DNA of 64,000 nt from Streptococcus parasanguinis (lineage in GTDB: Bacteria; Bacillota; Bacilli; Lactobacillales; Streptococcaceae): positions 186,001 to 250,000 of the forward strand of contig NZ_JALDUR010000002.1 of the NCBI RefSeq assembly GCF_023109675.1, read 5' to 3'. The translations under genes were made by a program, and so were the position numbers. Below are positions 35,125 through 44,108 of this stretch, one piece after another. The notes beneath the pieces are model-generated. The model saw only the letters and a list, made by a program, of their open reading frames with translations. It was not told the origin of the DNA and did no database searches. Position 1 is the first letter of the stretch, and each line of letters starts with the position of its first letter.

Positions 35125-36627
35125 ATGTTATCGAAAAGTAAACGTATTCTATTTGGGATGCTTCATGTTGTCATGTTGCTAGTGATGGTCCACTGGTTCT
35201 TGATCAGTGTGACCTATCTGAGAGAGATTTCGTGGCTAGCCATTTCAGGTGCTGGATTGCTATTTCTGCTAGCCTGGCTGAAACGCGATGGGCTAAAGAG
35301 TGCCTTTGCTTGGTTGACTCGGCATAAAAAAGGCTTCTTACTTGGAGCGGTTGTCTTTCAGTTGATTGTTATGGTTTGTGCGGAGCTCTTTATCCGTCGG
35401 GATGCTGCGGTTGTTTTCAAAGGGGCTTTTGATCTTCTTAAGCAATCCTCTATCACCAACTATCTCAGTCGCAATCCCAATAACATTCCGCTCTTTCTTT
35501 ACGAGAAGTTTTTCTATGTCTTATTTGGCTCTAGCGGTCTGTGGGTCATGCAGGCTCTCAATATCCTCTATGTCAATCTGGGTGCAGTCCTCTTGTACAA
35601 GCTGTCCCAGAAGCATTTCAATCAAAAAACGGCTGATCTGGTCTATCTCTTCTATGTGAGCTTGATCTGTTACTCGCCTTATTTCTATTCCATGTACACG
35701 GACATTCCGCCACTTCCTTTGATCGCTCTTCAGTTATGGTGGGCTTTGGATCTCTTAAAGGAAGATCAAGCAGTCTCCTGGAAGAAGATTGTTGGCTTGG
35801 GGATCTTATCTGGCGTGACCATGTTGATCCGTCCAACGACGATTATTGTCATGATTGCCTTTTGGGCTGTACTCTTCTTCAGAGGAAATTGGAAGGCCTT
35901 TGGAAAGATTGCTACGGTGACCGTGATGATGACGGGTTTTGTCTTTGCAGGATTGAATACAGCGGTCAATCATCAAAGAGTTGTGCCGATCTTGAAACAA
36001 GAAGGGCTGGCTAAAGGACCGCTCTTATTTATCAATCTGGGCTTGACGGATATGGGGCATAACCAAGAAGATATGAAAGAAGGCTTGTTGTCCTATATCG
36101 ATGAGGATAAGCGCTCGGATTACAACAATGGCCTCTTTAAAAAAGAAAATGTGATCAAAGAAATCAAGCGCCGTCTCAAGGAGTACGGACCGTTCGGTTT
36201 GATCGGGCATATCTACTACAAGCAATCCTTGACGGTAGCAGAAGGGACCCTGGGCTGGCTGTACCGAGATGTAGAGTATGAGAAGACGCCTTTTATCAAT
36301 CCTCTCTACGCACCCCTGACTAAAAATAATGGTTTGGCAAAATGGGTGCGGACCTATTTCCTTAGCATTGATCGCCCGCAGTACAAGTATTATGAATTTG
36401 TCAAGCAGGTGATTTGGATCGTCCTATCGGCTGGTTTGGTTGGAGCTTATCTCAAACGTCGAGATACAGATGATTTTAACTTCCTTTCCTTAGCGGTCTT
36501 TGGTGGCTTACTTTTCTTAACCATCTTTGAAGGCGGGAAGACCCGCTACCTCATCCAATTCTTACCGCAAATTTTACTAGTCGCTTCGATTGGTCTTGCA
36601 GGATATTTTAAGAAAGAAAATACATAA
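35125..36627 (+). CDS. GT-C-type membrane glycosyltransferase (PMT/GT39-like)
   Basis: 500-residue integral membrane protein with about 11-12 hydrophobic helices and a large extracytoplasmic segment (~295-400), the layout of GT-C enzymes using lipid-linked sugars. The first loop has the acidic residues expected for catalysis (ELFIRRDAAVVFKGA, around 88-102). YFKKENT is the C-terminal tail. The sugar donor and target are unknown; cell-wall polymer or protein glycosylation are possible. It follows a -10 TATAAT at 35113 and ends at a terminator near 36654. Confidence 0.7.
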   Translation: MLSKSKRILFGMLHVVMLLVMVHWFLISVTYLREISWLAISGAGLLFLLAWLKRDGLKSAFAWLTRHKKGFLLGAVVFQLIVMVCAELFIRRDAAVVFKGAFDLLKQSSITNYLSRNPNNIPLFLYEKFFYVLFGSSGLWVMQALNILYVNLGAVLLYKLSQKHFNQKTADLVYLFYVSLICYSPYFYSMYTDIPPLPLIALQLWWALDLLKEDQAVSWKKIVGLGILSGVTMLIRPTTIIVMIAFWAVLFFRGNWKAFGKIATVTVMMTGFVFAGLNTAVNHQRVVPILKQEGLAKGPLLFINLGLTDMGHNQEDMKEGLLSYIDEDKRSDYNNGLFKKENVIKEIKRRLKEYGPFGLIGHIYYKQSLTVAEGTLGWLYRDVEYEKTPFINPLYAPLTKNNGLAKWVRTYFLSIDRPQYKYYEFVKQVIWIVLSAGLVGAYLKRRDTDDFNFLSLAVFGGLLFLTIFEGGKTRYLIQFLPQILLVASIGLAGYFKKENT

Positions 36628-36653
36628 AAACTCTGGCTTGTTTGGCAGGCTGA

Positions 36654-36689
36654 AAAAGAGGTTGGATAAAATTGTCCAGCCTCTTTTTT
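36654..36689 (+). terminator. Terminator after GT-C gene
   Basis: AAAAAGAGGTTGGA pairs with TCCAGCCTCTTTTTT (one mismatch), ending in six T. Confidence 0.85.
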
Positions 36690-36712
36690 ATCCAGTGGAT
36701 CTGTGCCAAATG

Positions 36713-36721
36713 TGGTATAAT
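36713..36721 (+). promoter_or_regulatory. ung extended -10 promoter
   Basis: TGGTATAAT (TATAAT 36716-36721); weak -35. Confidence 0.6.
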
Positions 36722-36757
36722 GGAAGGTAAGAATTTATTGGATAGCGGAGAGTTTCC

Positions 36758-37411
36758 ATGCAACATTCACCCTGGCATGAAGCCATCAAATCCCATCTTC
36801 CAGAAGGGTATTTTCACCAGATCAATGACTTTATGAATGAAGTCTATAGCAAAGGAGTGGTTTATCCACCGCGTGACAAGGTCTTTAAGGCCTTGCAGAC
36901 GACAGAGATGGATCAGGTCAAGGTCTTGATCTTAGGCCAAGATCCCTACCATGGACCGGATCAAGCGCAGGGCTTAAGTTTTTCTGTTCCGGATCATGTA
37001 CCAGCACCGCCTTCTTTGCAAAATATTCTCAAAGAATTGCGCTCAGATATCGGAGAGAAGCGTTCTCATGATCTGACTTCTTGGGCAGAGCAAGGAGTGC
37101 TCTTACTCAATGCCTGTTTGACGGTGCCTGCTGGTCAGGCCAATGGTCATGCAGGACAAATTTGGGAGCCTTTCACAGATGCTGTGATCAAGGTGGTTAA
37201 TGAGTTGGAGGAGCCTGTTGTCTTTATCCTCTGGGGATCTTATGCCCGTAAGAAAAAGCCTCTGATTACCCACGATCGACATTTGGTCCTTGAATCAGCT
37301 CACCCAAGTCCTTTATCGGCCTACCGAGGATTCTTTGGTTCCCAACCCTTTTCAAAAACCAATCAATTTTTGAAAGAGGCGGGACGCGAGCCGATTGATT
37401 GGTTAAGATAG
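36758..37411 (+). CDS. ung: Uracil-DNA glycosylase
   Basis: Removes uracil from DNA in base-excision repair; 217 residues. Motif 1 [18 protein letters not shown] (catalytic Asp, around 67-84), uracil-binding [17 protein letters not shown], and the C-terminal [13 protein letters not shown] loop with catalytic His. Full length. It forms an operon with mutX (9-bp gap) and pyrC, the same order as in other streptococci, so two repair/sanitation genes share a transcript with a pyrimidine gene. Confidence 0.98.
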   Translation: MQHSPWHEAIKSHLPEGYFHQINDFMNEVYSKGVVYPPRDKVFKALQTTEMDQVKVLILGQDPYHGPDQAQGLSFSVPDHVPAPPSLQNILKELRSDIGEKRSHDLTSWAEQGVLLLNACLTVPAGQANGHAGQIWEPFTDAVIKVVNELEEPVVFILWGSYARKKKPLITHDRHLVLESAHPSPLSAYRGFFGSQPFSKTNQFLKEAGREPIDWLR

Positions 37412-37420
37412 GAGAAAGAA

Positions 37421-37885
37421 ATGCCACAATTAGCAACAATTTGTTATATCGACAATGGGAAAGAATTTCTCATGTTGCATCGCAATAAAAAGCCCAATGA
37501 TGTCCATGAAGGCAAATGGATCGGAGTGGGTGGAAAATTAGAACGCGGGGAAACCCCTCAGGAGTGTGCTGCCCGTGAGATTTTTGAGGAGACCGGCCTT
37601 AGAGCCAAGCCAGTCTTGAAAGGGATCATTACTTTCCCTGAGTTTACTCCAGATCTGGATTGGTACACCTATGTCTTCAAGGTAACTGAGTTTGAAGGGG
37701 ATCTCATCGAGTGTAACGAAGGGACCTTGGAATGGGTACCTTATGATCAAGTCCTCTCAAAACCAACCTGGGAAGGGGACCACACTTTTGTCGAGTGGTT
37801 GTTGGAAGATAAACCCTTCTTTTCAGCAATGTTTCGCTATGATGGGGATCGCTTGCTAGAGACCCATGTTGATTTTTATAAATAA
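37421..37885 (+). CDS. mutX: NUDIX hydrolase, 8-oxo-dGTP diphosphatase (MutX)
   Basis: 154 residues. The NUDIX box [18 protein letters not shown] plus FEETGL (around 36-59) is intact with its Glu cluster. This gene in the ung-mutX-pyrC context is the streptococcal MutX that cleans 8-oxo-dGTP from the nucleotide pool. GGAGAAAG precedes the ATG. Confidence 0.93.
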   Translation: MPQLATICYIDNGKEFLMLHRNKKPNDVHEGKWIGVGGKLERGETPQECAAREIFEETGLRAKPVLKGIITFPEFTPDLDWYTYVFKVTEFEGDLIECNEGTLEWVPYDQVLSKPTWEGDHTFVEWLLEDKPFFSAMFRYDGDRLLETHVDFYK

Positions 37886-37896
37886 AGGAGAATGCA

Positions 37897-39165
37897 ATGG
37901 TTGTCATTAAAAATGGTCGTGTCATGGATCCAAAGACCGGTTTGGATCAAGTCTGTGACCTTCGCATCGAAGGAAAGAAAATTGTAGAGATCGCTGAAAA
38001 TCTCCCAACGGATGGACAAGAGGTCCTTGATGCGTCTGGTCTAGTGGTAGCTCCTGGTTTGATCGATGTGCACGTGCATTTCCGTGAACCCGGTCAAACC
38101 CATAAAGAAGACATCCATACAGGTGCTTTAGCAGCAGCTGCGGGTGGGTTTACCCGAGTGGTCATGATGGCTAATACCAATCCGACCATTTCAGATATTG
38201 CTACCTTAGAGGAAGTCTTAGCTTCTGCAGCCAAGGAAAATCTCCACATTCATACGGTTGCGACGGTGACCAAGAATTTTGACGGTCAACACCTGACAGA
38301 TTTTGAGGGCTTGCTTAAGGCTGGTGCGGCTGGTTTTTCAGATGATGGGATTCCCCTTCAAAGCACCAAGGTTGTCCGTGAAGCCTTGGAAGAAGCTAAG
38401 CGTCTAGGAACCTTTATTAGTTTGCATGAAGAAGACCCTGAGTTGAATGGCATTCTTGGGTTGAATGAAAACATTGCAAAGGAACATTTCCATGTCTGTG
38501 GAGCGACGGGTGTGGCCGAATACTCGATGGCTGCGCGGGATGCCATGATTGCCCATGCGACAGGTGCCCACCTTCATATCCAACACCTTTCCAAGGAAGA
38601 AAGTGTCAAGGTTGTAGAATTTGCCCAAGGATTAGGAGCTCATGTGACGGCAGAAGTGGCACCTCAACACTTTTCGAAAACCGAGAGTCTCCTCTTAACA
38701 AAGGGAAGCAATGCCAAGATGAACCCACCTCTTCGCTTGGAATCTGACCGCCTAGCAGTGATTGAAGGCTTGAAGTCAGGCGTCATATCCGTAATTGCGA
38801 CAGATCACGCGCCTCACCATGCGGATGAGAAGAATGTTCCTGATATTACCAAGGCACCATCTGGAATGACCGGTCTTGAAACCTCACTTTCTCTTGGTTT
38901 GACCTACTTGGTCCATGCAGGACATTTGAGCCTCATGCAATTGCTAGAAAAGATGTCCTATAATCCAGCACGTCTCTATGATTTTGATGCTGGCTATATC
39001 GCAGTGGATGGACCGGCAGATTTAACCATCTTTGATCCAGAAGCAGATCGTCTGGTATCGGATCATTTCGCTTCAAAAGCAGGCAATTCACCATTTGTAG
39101 GTGAAACATTAAAAGGAAAAGTTGCTTATACGATCTGTGATGGACAAGTGATTTTTCAAGGATAA
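37897..39165 (+). CDS. pyrC: Dihydroorotase
   Basis: Third step of pyrimidine synthesis; 422 residues. Metal-binding [15 protein letters not shown] (HxH, around 58-72), a carboxylated-Lys region, further His ligands, and the substrate/metal Asp in IATDHAPHH (around 303). Class I dihydroorotase of Gram-positive type. AAAGGAG precedes the ATG. No PyrR site is seen, so unlike pyrKD and pyrFE it is apparently not attenuated here. Confidence 0.97.
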   Translation: MVVIKNGRVMDPKTGLDQVCDLRIEGKKIVEIAENLPTDGQEVLDASGLVVAPGLIDVHVHFREPGQTHKEDIHTGALAAAAGGFTRVVMMANTNPTISDIATLEEVLASAAKENLHIHTVATVTKNFDGQHLTDFEGLLKAGAAGFSDDGIPLQSTKVVREALEEAKRLGTFISLHEEDPELNGILGLNENIAKEHFHVCGATGVAEYSMAARDAMIAHATGAHLHIQHLSKEESVKVVEFAQGLGAHVTAEVAPQHFSKTESLLLTKGSNAKMNPPLRLESDRLAVIEGLKSGVISVIATDHAPHHADEKNVPDITKAPSGMTGLETSLSLGLTYLVHAGHLSLMQLLEKMSYNPARLYDFDAGYIAVDGPADLTIFDPEADRLVSDHFASKAGNSPFVGETLKGKVAYTICDGQVIFQG

Positions 39166-39179
39166 GTGATCGTATTCAT

Positions 39180-40022
39180 ATGAATCTTAAAAAAATGATG
39201 CAAGGCTTGGTTTTCTTTTTAACCAGCCTTCTTGTCTTTGTCTTTCTATTTTGTGCTTTGCTACCAATTGCATCTCCTCGCATGACCAAGCCCAAAACGG
39301 CTGCGAAAGAAATCACCTATACTTATGTAGCTCTAGGGGATTCACTGACCGAAGGAGTAGGGGATAGCACCAAGCAAGGGGGCTTTGTGCCCATCCTTGC
39401 CCAAAGCCTGTCCAATGAAAATGACGGCCAGTACCAGCCTGTCAACTATGGAGTAGCTGGGAATACAAGTTCTCAGATCTTAGATCGGCTCAAGAAGCAA
39501 ACAGATCTTCAGAAGGATCTCAAAAAGGCGCGTGTCATGACCTTAACGGTTGGGGGAAATGATCTGCGCAAAGTAGTTGTTGATCATCTGAGTGATTTTT
39601 CTCTATCAGATATTCAAAAACCGCTCAAGAATTATACAGCGAACCTCAAAGAAATTATTACAAAGGCCAGAAAGGACAATCCCCATCTTCCCATTTATGT
39701 AGTGGGGATCTACAATCCTCTTTACCTGAATTTTCCTGAATTAACTAATATCCAGACGGCTGTCGATCGTTGGAATGAGACGACGGAAGAAACCATTGCG
39801 CAATTTGATCAGGTTTATTTCGTTCCGATCAATGACCTACTCTATAAAGGAATTGATGGCAAAATGGGCGTATCAGAAGTCAGTGACGGGAAGACAACCG
39901 TTATCAATGATGCCCTGTATGAAGAGGATAGTTTTCACCCCAACAATACGGGCTATGAAAAGATAAAACAAGCAATATTGGAGAAAATCAATGCCACGAA
40001 GAAAACTTGGAGTCAAAAATAA
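39180..40022 (+). CDS. SGNH/GDSL-family lipase or esterase
   Basis: 280 residues, with an N-terminal signal anchor (hydrophobic 10-30) so the enzyme domain is outside the cell. Blocks: ALGDSLTEGVGD (catalytic Ser, ~51-62), GVAGNT (Gly), LTVGGNDL (Asn) and EEDSFHPNNTGY (Asp and His). It resembles the YpmR family, and the next gene is YpmS-like, the same pairing as in Bacillus. The two overlap by 32 bp. Substrate unknown. Confidence 0.9.
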   Translation: MNLKKMMQGLVFFLTSLLVFVFLFCALLPIASPRMTKPKTAAKEITYTYVALGDSLTEGVGDSTKQGGFVPILAQSLSNENDGQYQPVNYGVAGNTSSQILDRLKKQTDLQKDLKKARVMTLTVGGNDLRKVVVDHLSDFSLSDIQKPLKNYTANLKEIITKARKDNPHLPIYVVGIYNPLYLNFPELTNIQTAVDRWNETTEETIAQFDQVYFVPINDLLYKGIDGKMGVSEVSDGKTTVINDALYEEDSFHPNNTGYEKIKQAILEKINATKKTWSQK

Positions 40023-40623
40023 TCCCATCAACGAGAAGGTCCCCTTCCTTCAAAAAATCAATATTTGGAAATGGTTATTTTTAGGTTTAGTCAGCCTTCT
40101 CTTAGCCTTCGCTTTAGTTGTGCAAGGACGCTTAGCGACGCCAAGAGAAGATGTTAGCCAGCTTCATCAATCAGTTGGCACCAAAGATGTCAAAGTTGGA
40201 ACCATGACAACGACTCGAGATCAACTCAATGACACCATCAAATCGCTTCTGAAAAAATATAAGCTGTCCGACTACAAGGTCTATGCAGACAATCAGCAAA
40301 TCCTATTAGAAGGGCAGTTGAGTCTCTTAGGGAAGGATTATCCCTTATACATTTACTTTCAACCATCCAAATTGGAAAATGGGAACATCCTCTTGACGGT
40401 GAAAGATTTTTCAGTCGGAACCTTTCAAATTCCACAAAGGATGGTCTTGCAGCTCTTGAGTAAAAATAAAAATATCCCAAAATTTGTTCAGATCTCACCC
40501 AAGCAGTCTACCATCACCATTGTATTGCCAGAAATTGACAATGACTTTGGAATCTATGTTAAGGCCAATACCATTGACCTCTATAATGACAAGATCGTTT
40601 TTGATTTGTATCAGAAGAAGTAG
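39991..40623 (+). CDS. YpmS family protein (DUF2140)
   Basis: 210 residues, one N-terminal membrane helix (WLFLGLVSLLLAFALVVQG, ~28-46), then an extracytoplasmic domain with the family's repeated beta strands (YPLYIYFQPSKLENGNILLTV, GTFQIPQRMVLQLL). Function unknown; it is consistently encoded next to the GDSL protein. The start lies inside that gene (32-bp overlap). A perfect TATAAT at 40577-40582 within its 3' end could start the downstream RNA. Confidence 0.85.
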   Translation: MPRRKLGVKNNPINEKVPFLQKINIWKWLFLGLVSLLLAFALVVQGRLATPREDVSQLHQSVGTKDVKVGTMTTTRDQLNDTIKSLLKKYKLSDYKVYADNQQILLEGQLSLLGKDYPLYIYFQPSKLENGNILLTVKDFSVGTFQIPQRMVLQLLSKNKNIPKFVQISPKQSTITIVLPEIDNDFGIYVKANTIDLYNDKIVFDLYQKK

Positions 40624-40664
40624 GGCGAAAGAGGCTATTCAAATTGAATTCAAAGTCATCTTAA

Positions 40665-40800
40665 AAACTTTCCTTAGGTGAGTACGGACGTCAGCGAACT
40701 TCTACTAAGTTCCATGACTAATTATTGAGCCTAAGGTCTCAATAATTCCGAGTGCTAGAAACAACCGTGTTTCTAGCACTTTTCTCACGGCGGAAAGTTT
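40665..40800 (+). ncRNA. Candidate pseudoknotted structured RNA before leu
   Basis: Nested fold in a 568-bp gene-free region. P1 AAACTTTCC 40665 / GGAAAGTTT 40792; P2 GTGAG 40678 / CTCAC 40784; P3a around GAACTT 40696 / AAGTTC 40707, flanked by GTCA/TGAC; P3b ATTATTGAG 40721 / CTCAATAAT 40738; P4 12-bp hairpin 40752-40779. The P3b loop CCTAAGG (40730-40736) is complementary to CCTTAGG (40672-40678), a 7-bp pseudoknot. A terminator follows at 40819. I recognise no family. Confidence 0.65.
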
Positions 40801-40818
40801 CATTATATGATGTGTTTG

Positions 40819-40854
40819 AATGATCCTAATTGTTTAGATCATTATAATTTTTTT
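40819..40854 (+). terminator. Terminator after the structured RNA
   Basis: AATGATCCTAA / TTTAGATCATT (one mismatch), 3-nt loop, then a T-rich run (40848-40854). Confidence 0.75.
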
Positions 40855-40936
40855 AATAGCATCTCGGTTTTCTTATGTAAAAACAGGCTGTCTATAGTCT
40901 AAGAAGATCAGAAAGAATTATTTTGTTTCTATTCAA

Positions 40937-40951
40937 AAAATTCAGAATATT
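40937..40951 (+). promoter_or_regulatory. CodY-type box upstream of leu promoter
   Basis: 12 of 15 matches to AATTTTCWGAAAATT, 12 bp before the -35. It predicts CodY control by branched-chain amino acids. Confidence 0.55.
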
Positions 40952-40962
40952 ACGGAAAATTC

Positions 40963-40991
40963 TTGACATTGTTTTTTCCCTATGCTAAAAT
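40963..40991 (+). promoter_or_regulatory. leu operon promoter
   Basis: TTGACA (40963-40968), 17-bp spacer, TAAAAT (40986-40991) with TGC extension. Start expected near 40998. Confidence 0.88.
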
Positions 40992-41027
40992 ACTAAACAA
41001 GACATTGAACAAAGGAGAAAGTCAAAC

Positions 41028-41081
41028 ATGAAAACAGCTAAGTTTATTCAATTTGCTTTGTTGTTGAGGTATAAGGGCTAG
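41028..41081 (+). CDS. leu leader peptide
   Basis: 17-codon ORF MKTAKFIQFALLLRYKG with three consecutive Leu codons (TTG x3, 41058-41066) and a strong AAAGGAG site. It lies between the leu promoter and an attenuator, so ribosome stalling at the Leu codons when charged tRNA-Leu is scarce would decide terminator formation. Too short for standard gene finders. Confidence 0.85.
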   Translation: MKTAKFIQFALLLRYKG

Positions 41082-41108
41082 TGCAGAAGCATTAGTCCTG
41101 TTTGGCTT

Positions 41109-41158
41109 ACCAAGCGGGCAACAACATCTCGCTTGGTTGACCGAGTGAGATGTTTTTC
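41109..41158 (+). promoter_or_regulatory. leu attenuator (antiterminator and terminator)
   Basis: Terminator: 13-bp stem 41124-41136 / 41141-41153 with two G-U pairs, TTGA loop, then TTTTTCTT. Antiterminator: ACCAAGCG (41109-41116) pairs perfectly with CGCTTGGT (41130-41137), which overlaps the terminator's 5' arm. The two folds exclude each other. Confidence 0.85.
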
Positions 41159-41191
41159 TTTATATCCACTACATAGAAATGAGGAGACCCT

Positions 41192-42754
41192 ATGCGTAAA
41201 GTTGAATTTTTAGATACCAGCCTTCGGGATGGCGAACAGACTCCAGGAGTTAATTTCTCTATCAAAGAAAAGATTGCCATTGCTAAACAATTGGAAAAGT
41301 GGGGCATTTCTGCTATTGAAGCAGGTTTTCCTGCAGCTAGTCCTGATTCCTTCACAGCTGTTCAAGAGATTGCCAAGGTCTTGACCAAGACAGCCGTGAC
41401 AGGTTTGGCCCGTTCTGTCAAATCAGATATTGATGCTTGTTATGAAGCCTTGAAGGATGCTAAGTATCCACAAATTCACGTCTTTATCGCAACCAGTCCG
41501 ATTCACCGGGAGTTTAAACTCAACAAGACAAAGGAAGAAATCCTTGAAACGATCAAAGAGCACGTTTCTTACGCTCGCTCAAAATTTGAGATTGTGGAAT
41601 TCTCTCCCGAAGATGCGACCCGGACGGAATTGGATTTCCTCTTGCAAGTCGTACAGACTGCAGTCGATGCTGGTGCCAGCTATATCAACATTCCTGATAC
41701 AGTCGGTTTTACGACACCAGCAGAGTACGGTGCCATTTTCAAATACTTGATTGACCATGTCAAGACAGACCGCGAGATTATCTATTCCCCTCATTGCCAT
41801 GATGACCTAGGTATGGCCGTGGCGAATAGCCTCGCTGCTGTTAAAAATGGTGCCCGTCGTGTCGAAGGAACCATTAATGGAATCGGGGAGCGGGCCGGCA
41901 ATGCGGCGCTTGAAGAAGTAGCAGTTGCTCTCAATATTCGCGAAGACTATTTCCAAGTGGAGAGTCCGATTGTCCTTAATGAAACCATCAACACTTCTGA
42001 GTTGGTCTCTCGTTACTCTGGTATTCCAATTCCTAAAAACAAGGCAGTTGTTGGTGGCAATGCCTTCTCACACGAGTCTGGAATCCACCAAGATGGGGTC
42101 CTTAAAAATCCTCTTACTTATGAAATCATCACCCCTGAGTTGGTGGGTGTTAAGAGCAACAGCCTTCCGCTTGGAAAATTGTCTGGTCGCCATGCCTTTG
42201 TCGAAAAACTGCATGAGTTGGGACTGGAATTTACAGAGGAAGACATCAAGCCATTGTTTGCTAAGTTCAAATCTCTGGCAGACAAGAAACACGAGATCAC
42301 AGATGCCGATATCCGCGCCCTTGTTGCCGGTACAGCAGTGGAAAATCCAGAAGGATTCCAATTTAATGATCTCCGCTTAACCACCAATGCAGACGAAACG
42401 ATTACAGCAGCGGTTAGCCTCCGCAATGAAGAAGGGGAAGTGCTTGAGTTCCTTGCCAATGGTCAAGGGTCGGTTGAAGCCATCTTTAATGCGATTGATA
42501 AATTCTTCAACCAAACTGTTCGCTTGACCTCATACAATATCGATGCAGTGACAGATGGGATTGATGCCCAAGCCCGTGTCTTGGTATCCGTGGAAAATGT
42601 CGATACAGATACGATTTTCAATGCCTCTGGTTTGGACTTTGACGTATTGAAAGCCTCTGCCATCGCTTATATCAATGCCAACACGCTGGTTCAAAAAGAG
42701 AATGCGGGTGAGATGGGACGAGCTGTCTCCTACCGTGATCTTCCGCAAGCCTAA
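41192..42754 (+). CDS. leuA: 2-isopropylmalate synthase
   Basis: First committed step of leucine synthesis, condensing acetyl-CoA with 2-oxoisovalerate; 520 residues. TIM-barrel catalytic domain with [18 protein letters not shown] (~5-22) and metal ligands in [12 protein letters not shown] (~198-209); C-terminal allosteric domain (~390-510) that binds leucine. GAGGAGA precedes the ATG. First structural gene after the leader peptide and attenuator; also under a CodY-type box. Confidence 0.97.
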   Translation: MRKVEFLDTSLRDGEQTPGVNFSIKEKIAIAKQLEKWGISAIEAGFPAASPDSFTAVQEIAKVLTKTAVTGLARSVKSDIDACYEALKDAKYPQIHVFIATSPIHREFKLNKTKEEILETIKEHVSYARSKFEIVEFSPEDATRTELDFLLQVVQTAVDAGASYINIPDTVGFTTPAEYGAIFKYLIDHVKTDREIIYSPHCHDDLGMAVANSLAAVKNGARRVEGTINGIGERAGNAALEEVAVALNIREDYFQVESPIVLNETINTSELVSRYSGIPIPKNKAVVGGNAFSHESGIHQDGVLKNPLTYEIITPELVGVKSNSLPLGKLSGRHAFVEKLHELGLEFTEEDIKPLFAKFKSLADKKHEITDADIRALVAGTAVENPEGFQFNDLRLTTNADETITAAVSLRNEEGEVLEFLANGQGSVEAIFNAIDKFFNQTVRLTSYNIDAVTDGIDAQARVLVSVENVDTDTIFNASGLDFDVLKASAIAYINANTLVQKENAGEMGRAVSYRDLPQA

Positions 42755-42766
42755 GAGGAAATGAAC

Positions 42767-43804
42767 ATGACAAAGAAAATTGTAACACTTGCAGGAGATG
42801 GGATTGGCCCTGAGATCATGACAGCTGGACTAGAGGTCCTCGCAGCCGTCGCTCCCAAAATTGGCTTTGATTATAGTCTAGAAGACAAACCTTTTGGGGG
42901 TGCTGGAATTGATGCCTCTGGCCACCCACTTCCCCAAGATACTCTAAAAGCAGCTAAAGGAGCGGATGCTATTCTTCTCGCAGCCATCGGGAGTCCTGAG
43001 TATGACAATGCTCCTGTTCGTCCAGAACAAGGCCTGCTCGCTATTCGTAAGGAATTAAACCTTTTTGCCAATATTCGTCCTGTACGGGTTTTCGACGCCT
43101 TGAAACACTTGTCTCCTTTGAAGCCAGAGCGTATTGAGGGGGTCGACTTCGTGGTCGTGCGTGAATTGACAGGTGGGATTTACTTTGGAGAGCATATCTT
43201 GAAAGAAGATACAGCGCGTGATATCAATGATTACAGTGCAGAAGAAATTCGTCGGATTATGCGCCAAGCCTTCAAGATCGCGCAAGGACGTGGTAAGAAA
43301 GTGACCAGTATCGATAAGCAAAATGTCCTTGCAACGTCTAAATTGTGGCGCCAAGTGGCAGAAGAAGTTGCCAAAGAATTTCCAGATGTAACTTTAGAGC
43401 ACCAGCTTGTCGATAGTGCGGCCATGATCATGATTACCAATCCAGCCCGCTTTGATGTTGTAGTGACAGAGAATCTATTTGGAGATATCCTATCTGACGA
43501 ATCCAGCGTCCTTCCTGGAACACTAGGTGTGATGCCATCTGCCAGTCATTCTGACCAAGGACCAAGTATGTACGAACCGATTCATGGTTCAGCACCTGAT
43601 ATTGCTGGTCAAGGCATTGCCAATCCGATTTCCATGATCCTGTCCGTTGCTATGATGCTCCGAGACAGTTTTGGAGAAACAGCAGGTGCAGAAATGATCG
43701 AGGAAGCCGTCAATCAAACCTTGAATCAAGGAATCTTGACACGAGACTTAGGTGGTCAGGCTTCTACTGCAGAGATGACTGCAGCCATTATTGGGAATCT
43801 CTAA
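42767..43804 (+). CDS. leuB: 3-isopropylmalate dehydrogenase
   Basis: 345 residues. Start ATG 42767 (MTKKIVTLAGDGIGPEI), 8 nt from AGAGG; the ATG at 42761 is too close to the site. Features: AGDGIGPEI, the substrate loop REL-TGGIYFGEH, catalytic Tyr and Lys region, VVTENLFGDILSDESS, and NAD-binding EPIHGSAPDIAG. Oxidative decarboxylation of 3-isopropylmalate with NAD. Confidence 0.97.
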   Translation: MTKKIVTLAGDGIGPEIMTAGLEVLAAVAPKIGFDYSLEDKPFGGAGIDASGHPLPQDTLKAAKGADAILLAAIGSPEYDNAPVRPEQGLLAIRKELNLFANIRPVRVFDALKHLSPLKPERIEGVDFVVVRELTGGIYFGEHILKEDTARDINDYSAEEIRRIMRQAFKIAQGRGKKVTSIDKQNVLATSKLWRQVAEEVAKEFPDVTLEHQLVDSAAMIMITNPARFDVVVTENLFGDILSDESSVLPGTLGVMPSASHSDQGPSMYEPIHGSAPDIAGQGIANPISMILSVAMMLRDSFGETAGAEMIEEAVNQTLNQGILTRDLGGQASTAEMTAAIIGNL

Positions 43805-43805
43805 G

Positions 43806-44084
43806 ATGACATGGAGAGATCGCTGTTTAGTTCTTATTGCTATTTGGAATAGTATCGTATTTCTGACCTATGGTTTAGATAAACGAAAAGCTATCCAAAA
43901 CAGGTGGCGGATTCCTGAAAAGGTCCTGTTACTCGAGAGCTGGGTGCTTGGTGGATTCGGAGCTCTACTAAGTGGATATCTCTTTCACCACAAGGTGCGG
44001 AAATGGTATTTTCAAGCCACCTGGTGGGGCAGTAGCCTTCTTTTAGCAGGTGCCCTTTTTCTAATCCTTCAATGGATTTCATAA
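43806..44084 (+). CDS. DUF1294 small membrane protein
   Basis: 92 residues; ATG 43806 lies 1 bp after the leuB stop. Two or three membrane helices and the DUF1294 core: YGLDKRKAIQNRWRIPEKVLLLESWVLGGFGALLSGYLFHHKVRK. Function unknown. It sits inside the leu operon between leuB and leuC with no site of its own, an insertion of a non-leucine gene in an otherwise standard order. Confidence 0.85.
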   Translation: MTWRDRCLVLIAIWNSIVFLTYGLDKRKAIQNRWRIPEKVLLLESWVLGGFGALLSGYLFHHKVRKWYFQATWWGSSLLLAGALFLILQWIS

Positions 44085-44108
44085 CAAGAAGATAAATGGA
44101 GAAAGACG

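Noticed and set aside
40665-41160. T-box leader for the leu operon
   Set aside because: No T-box antiterminator sequence is present, the structured region ends before the leu promoter, and a leader peptide with Leu codons explains the control.
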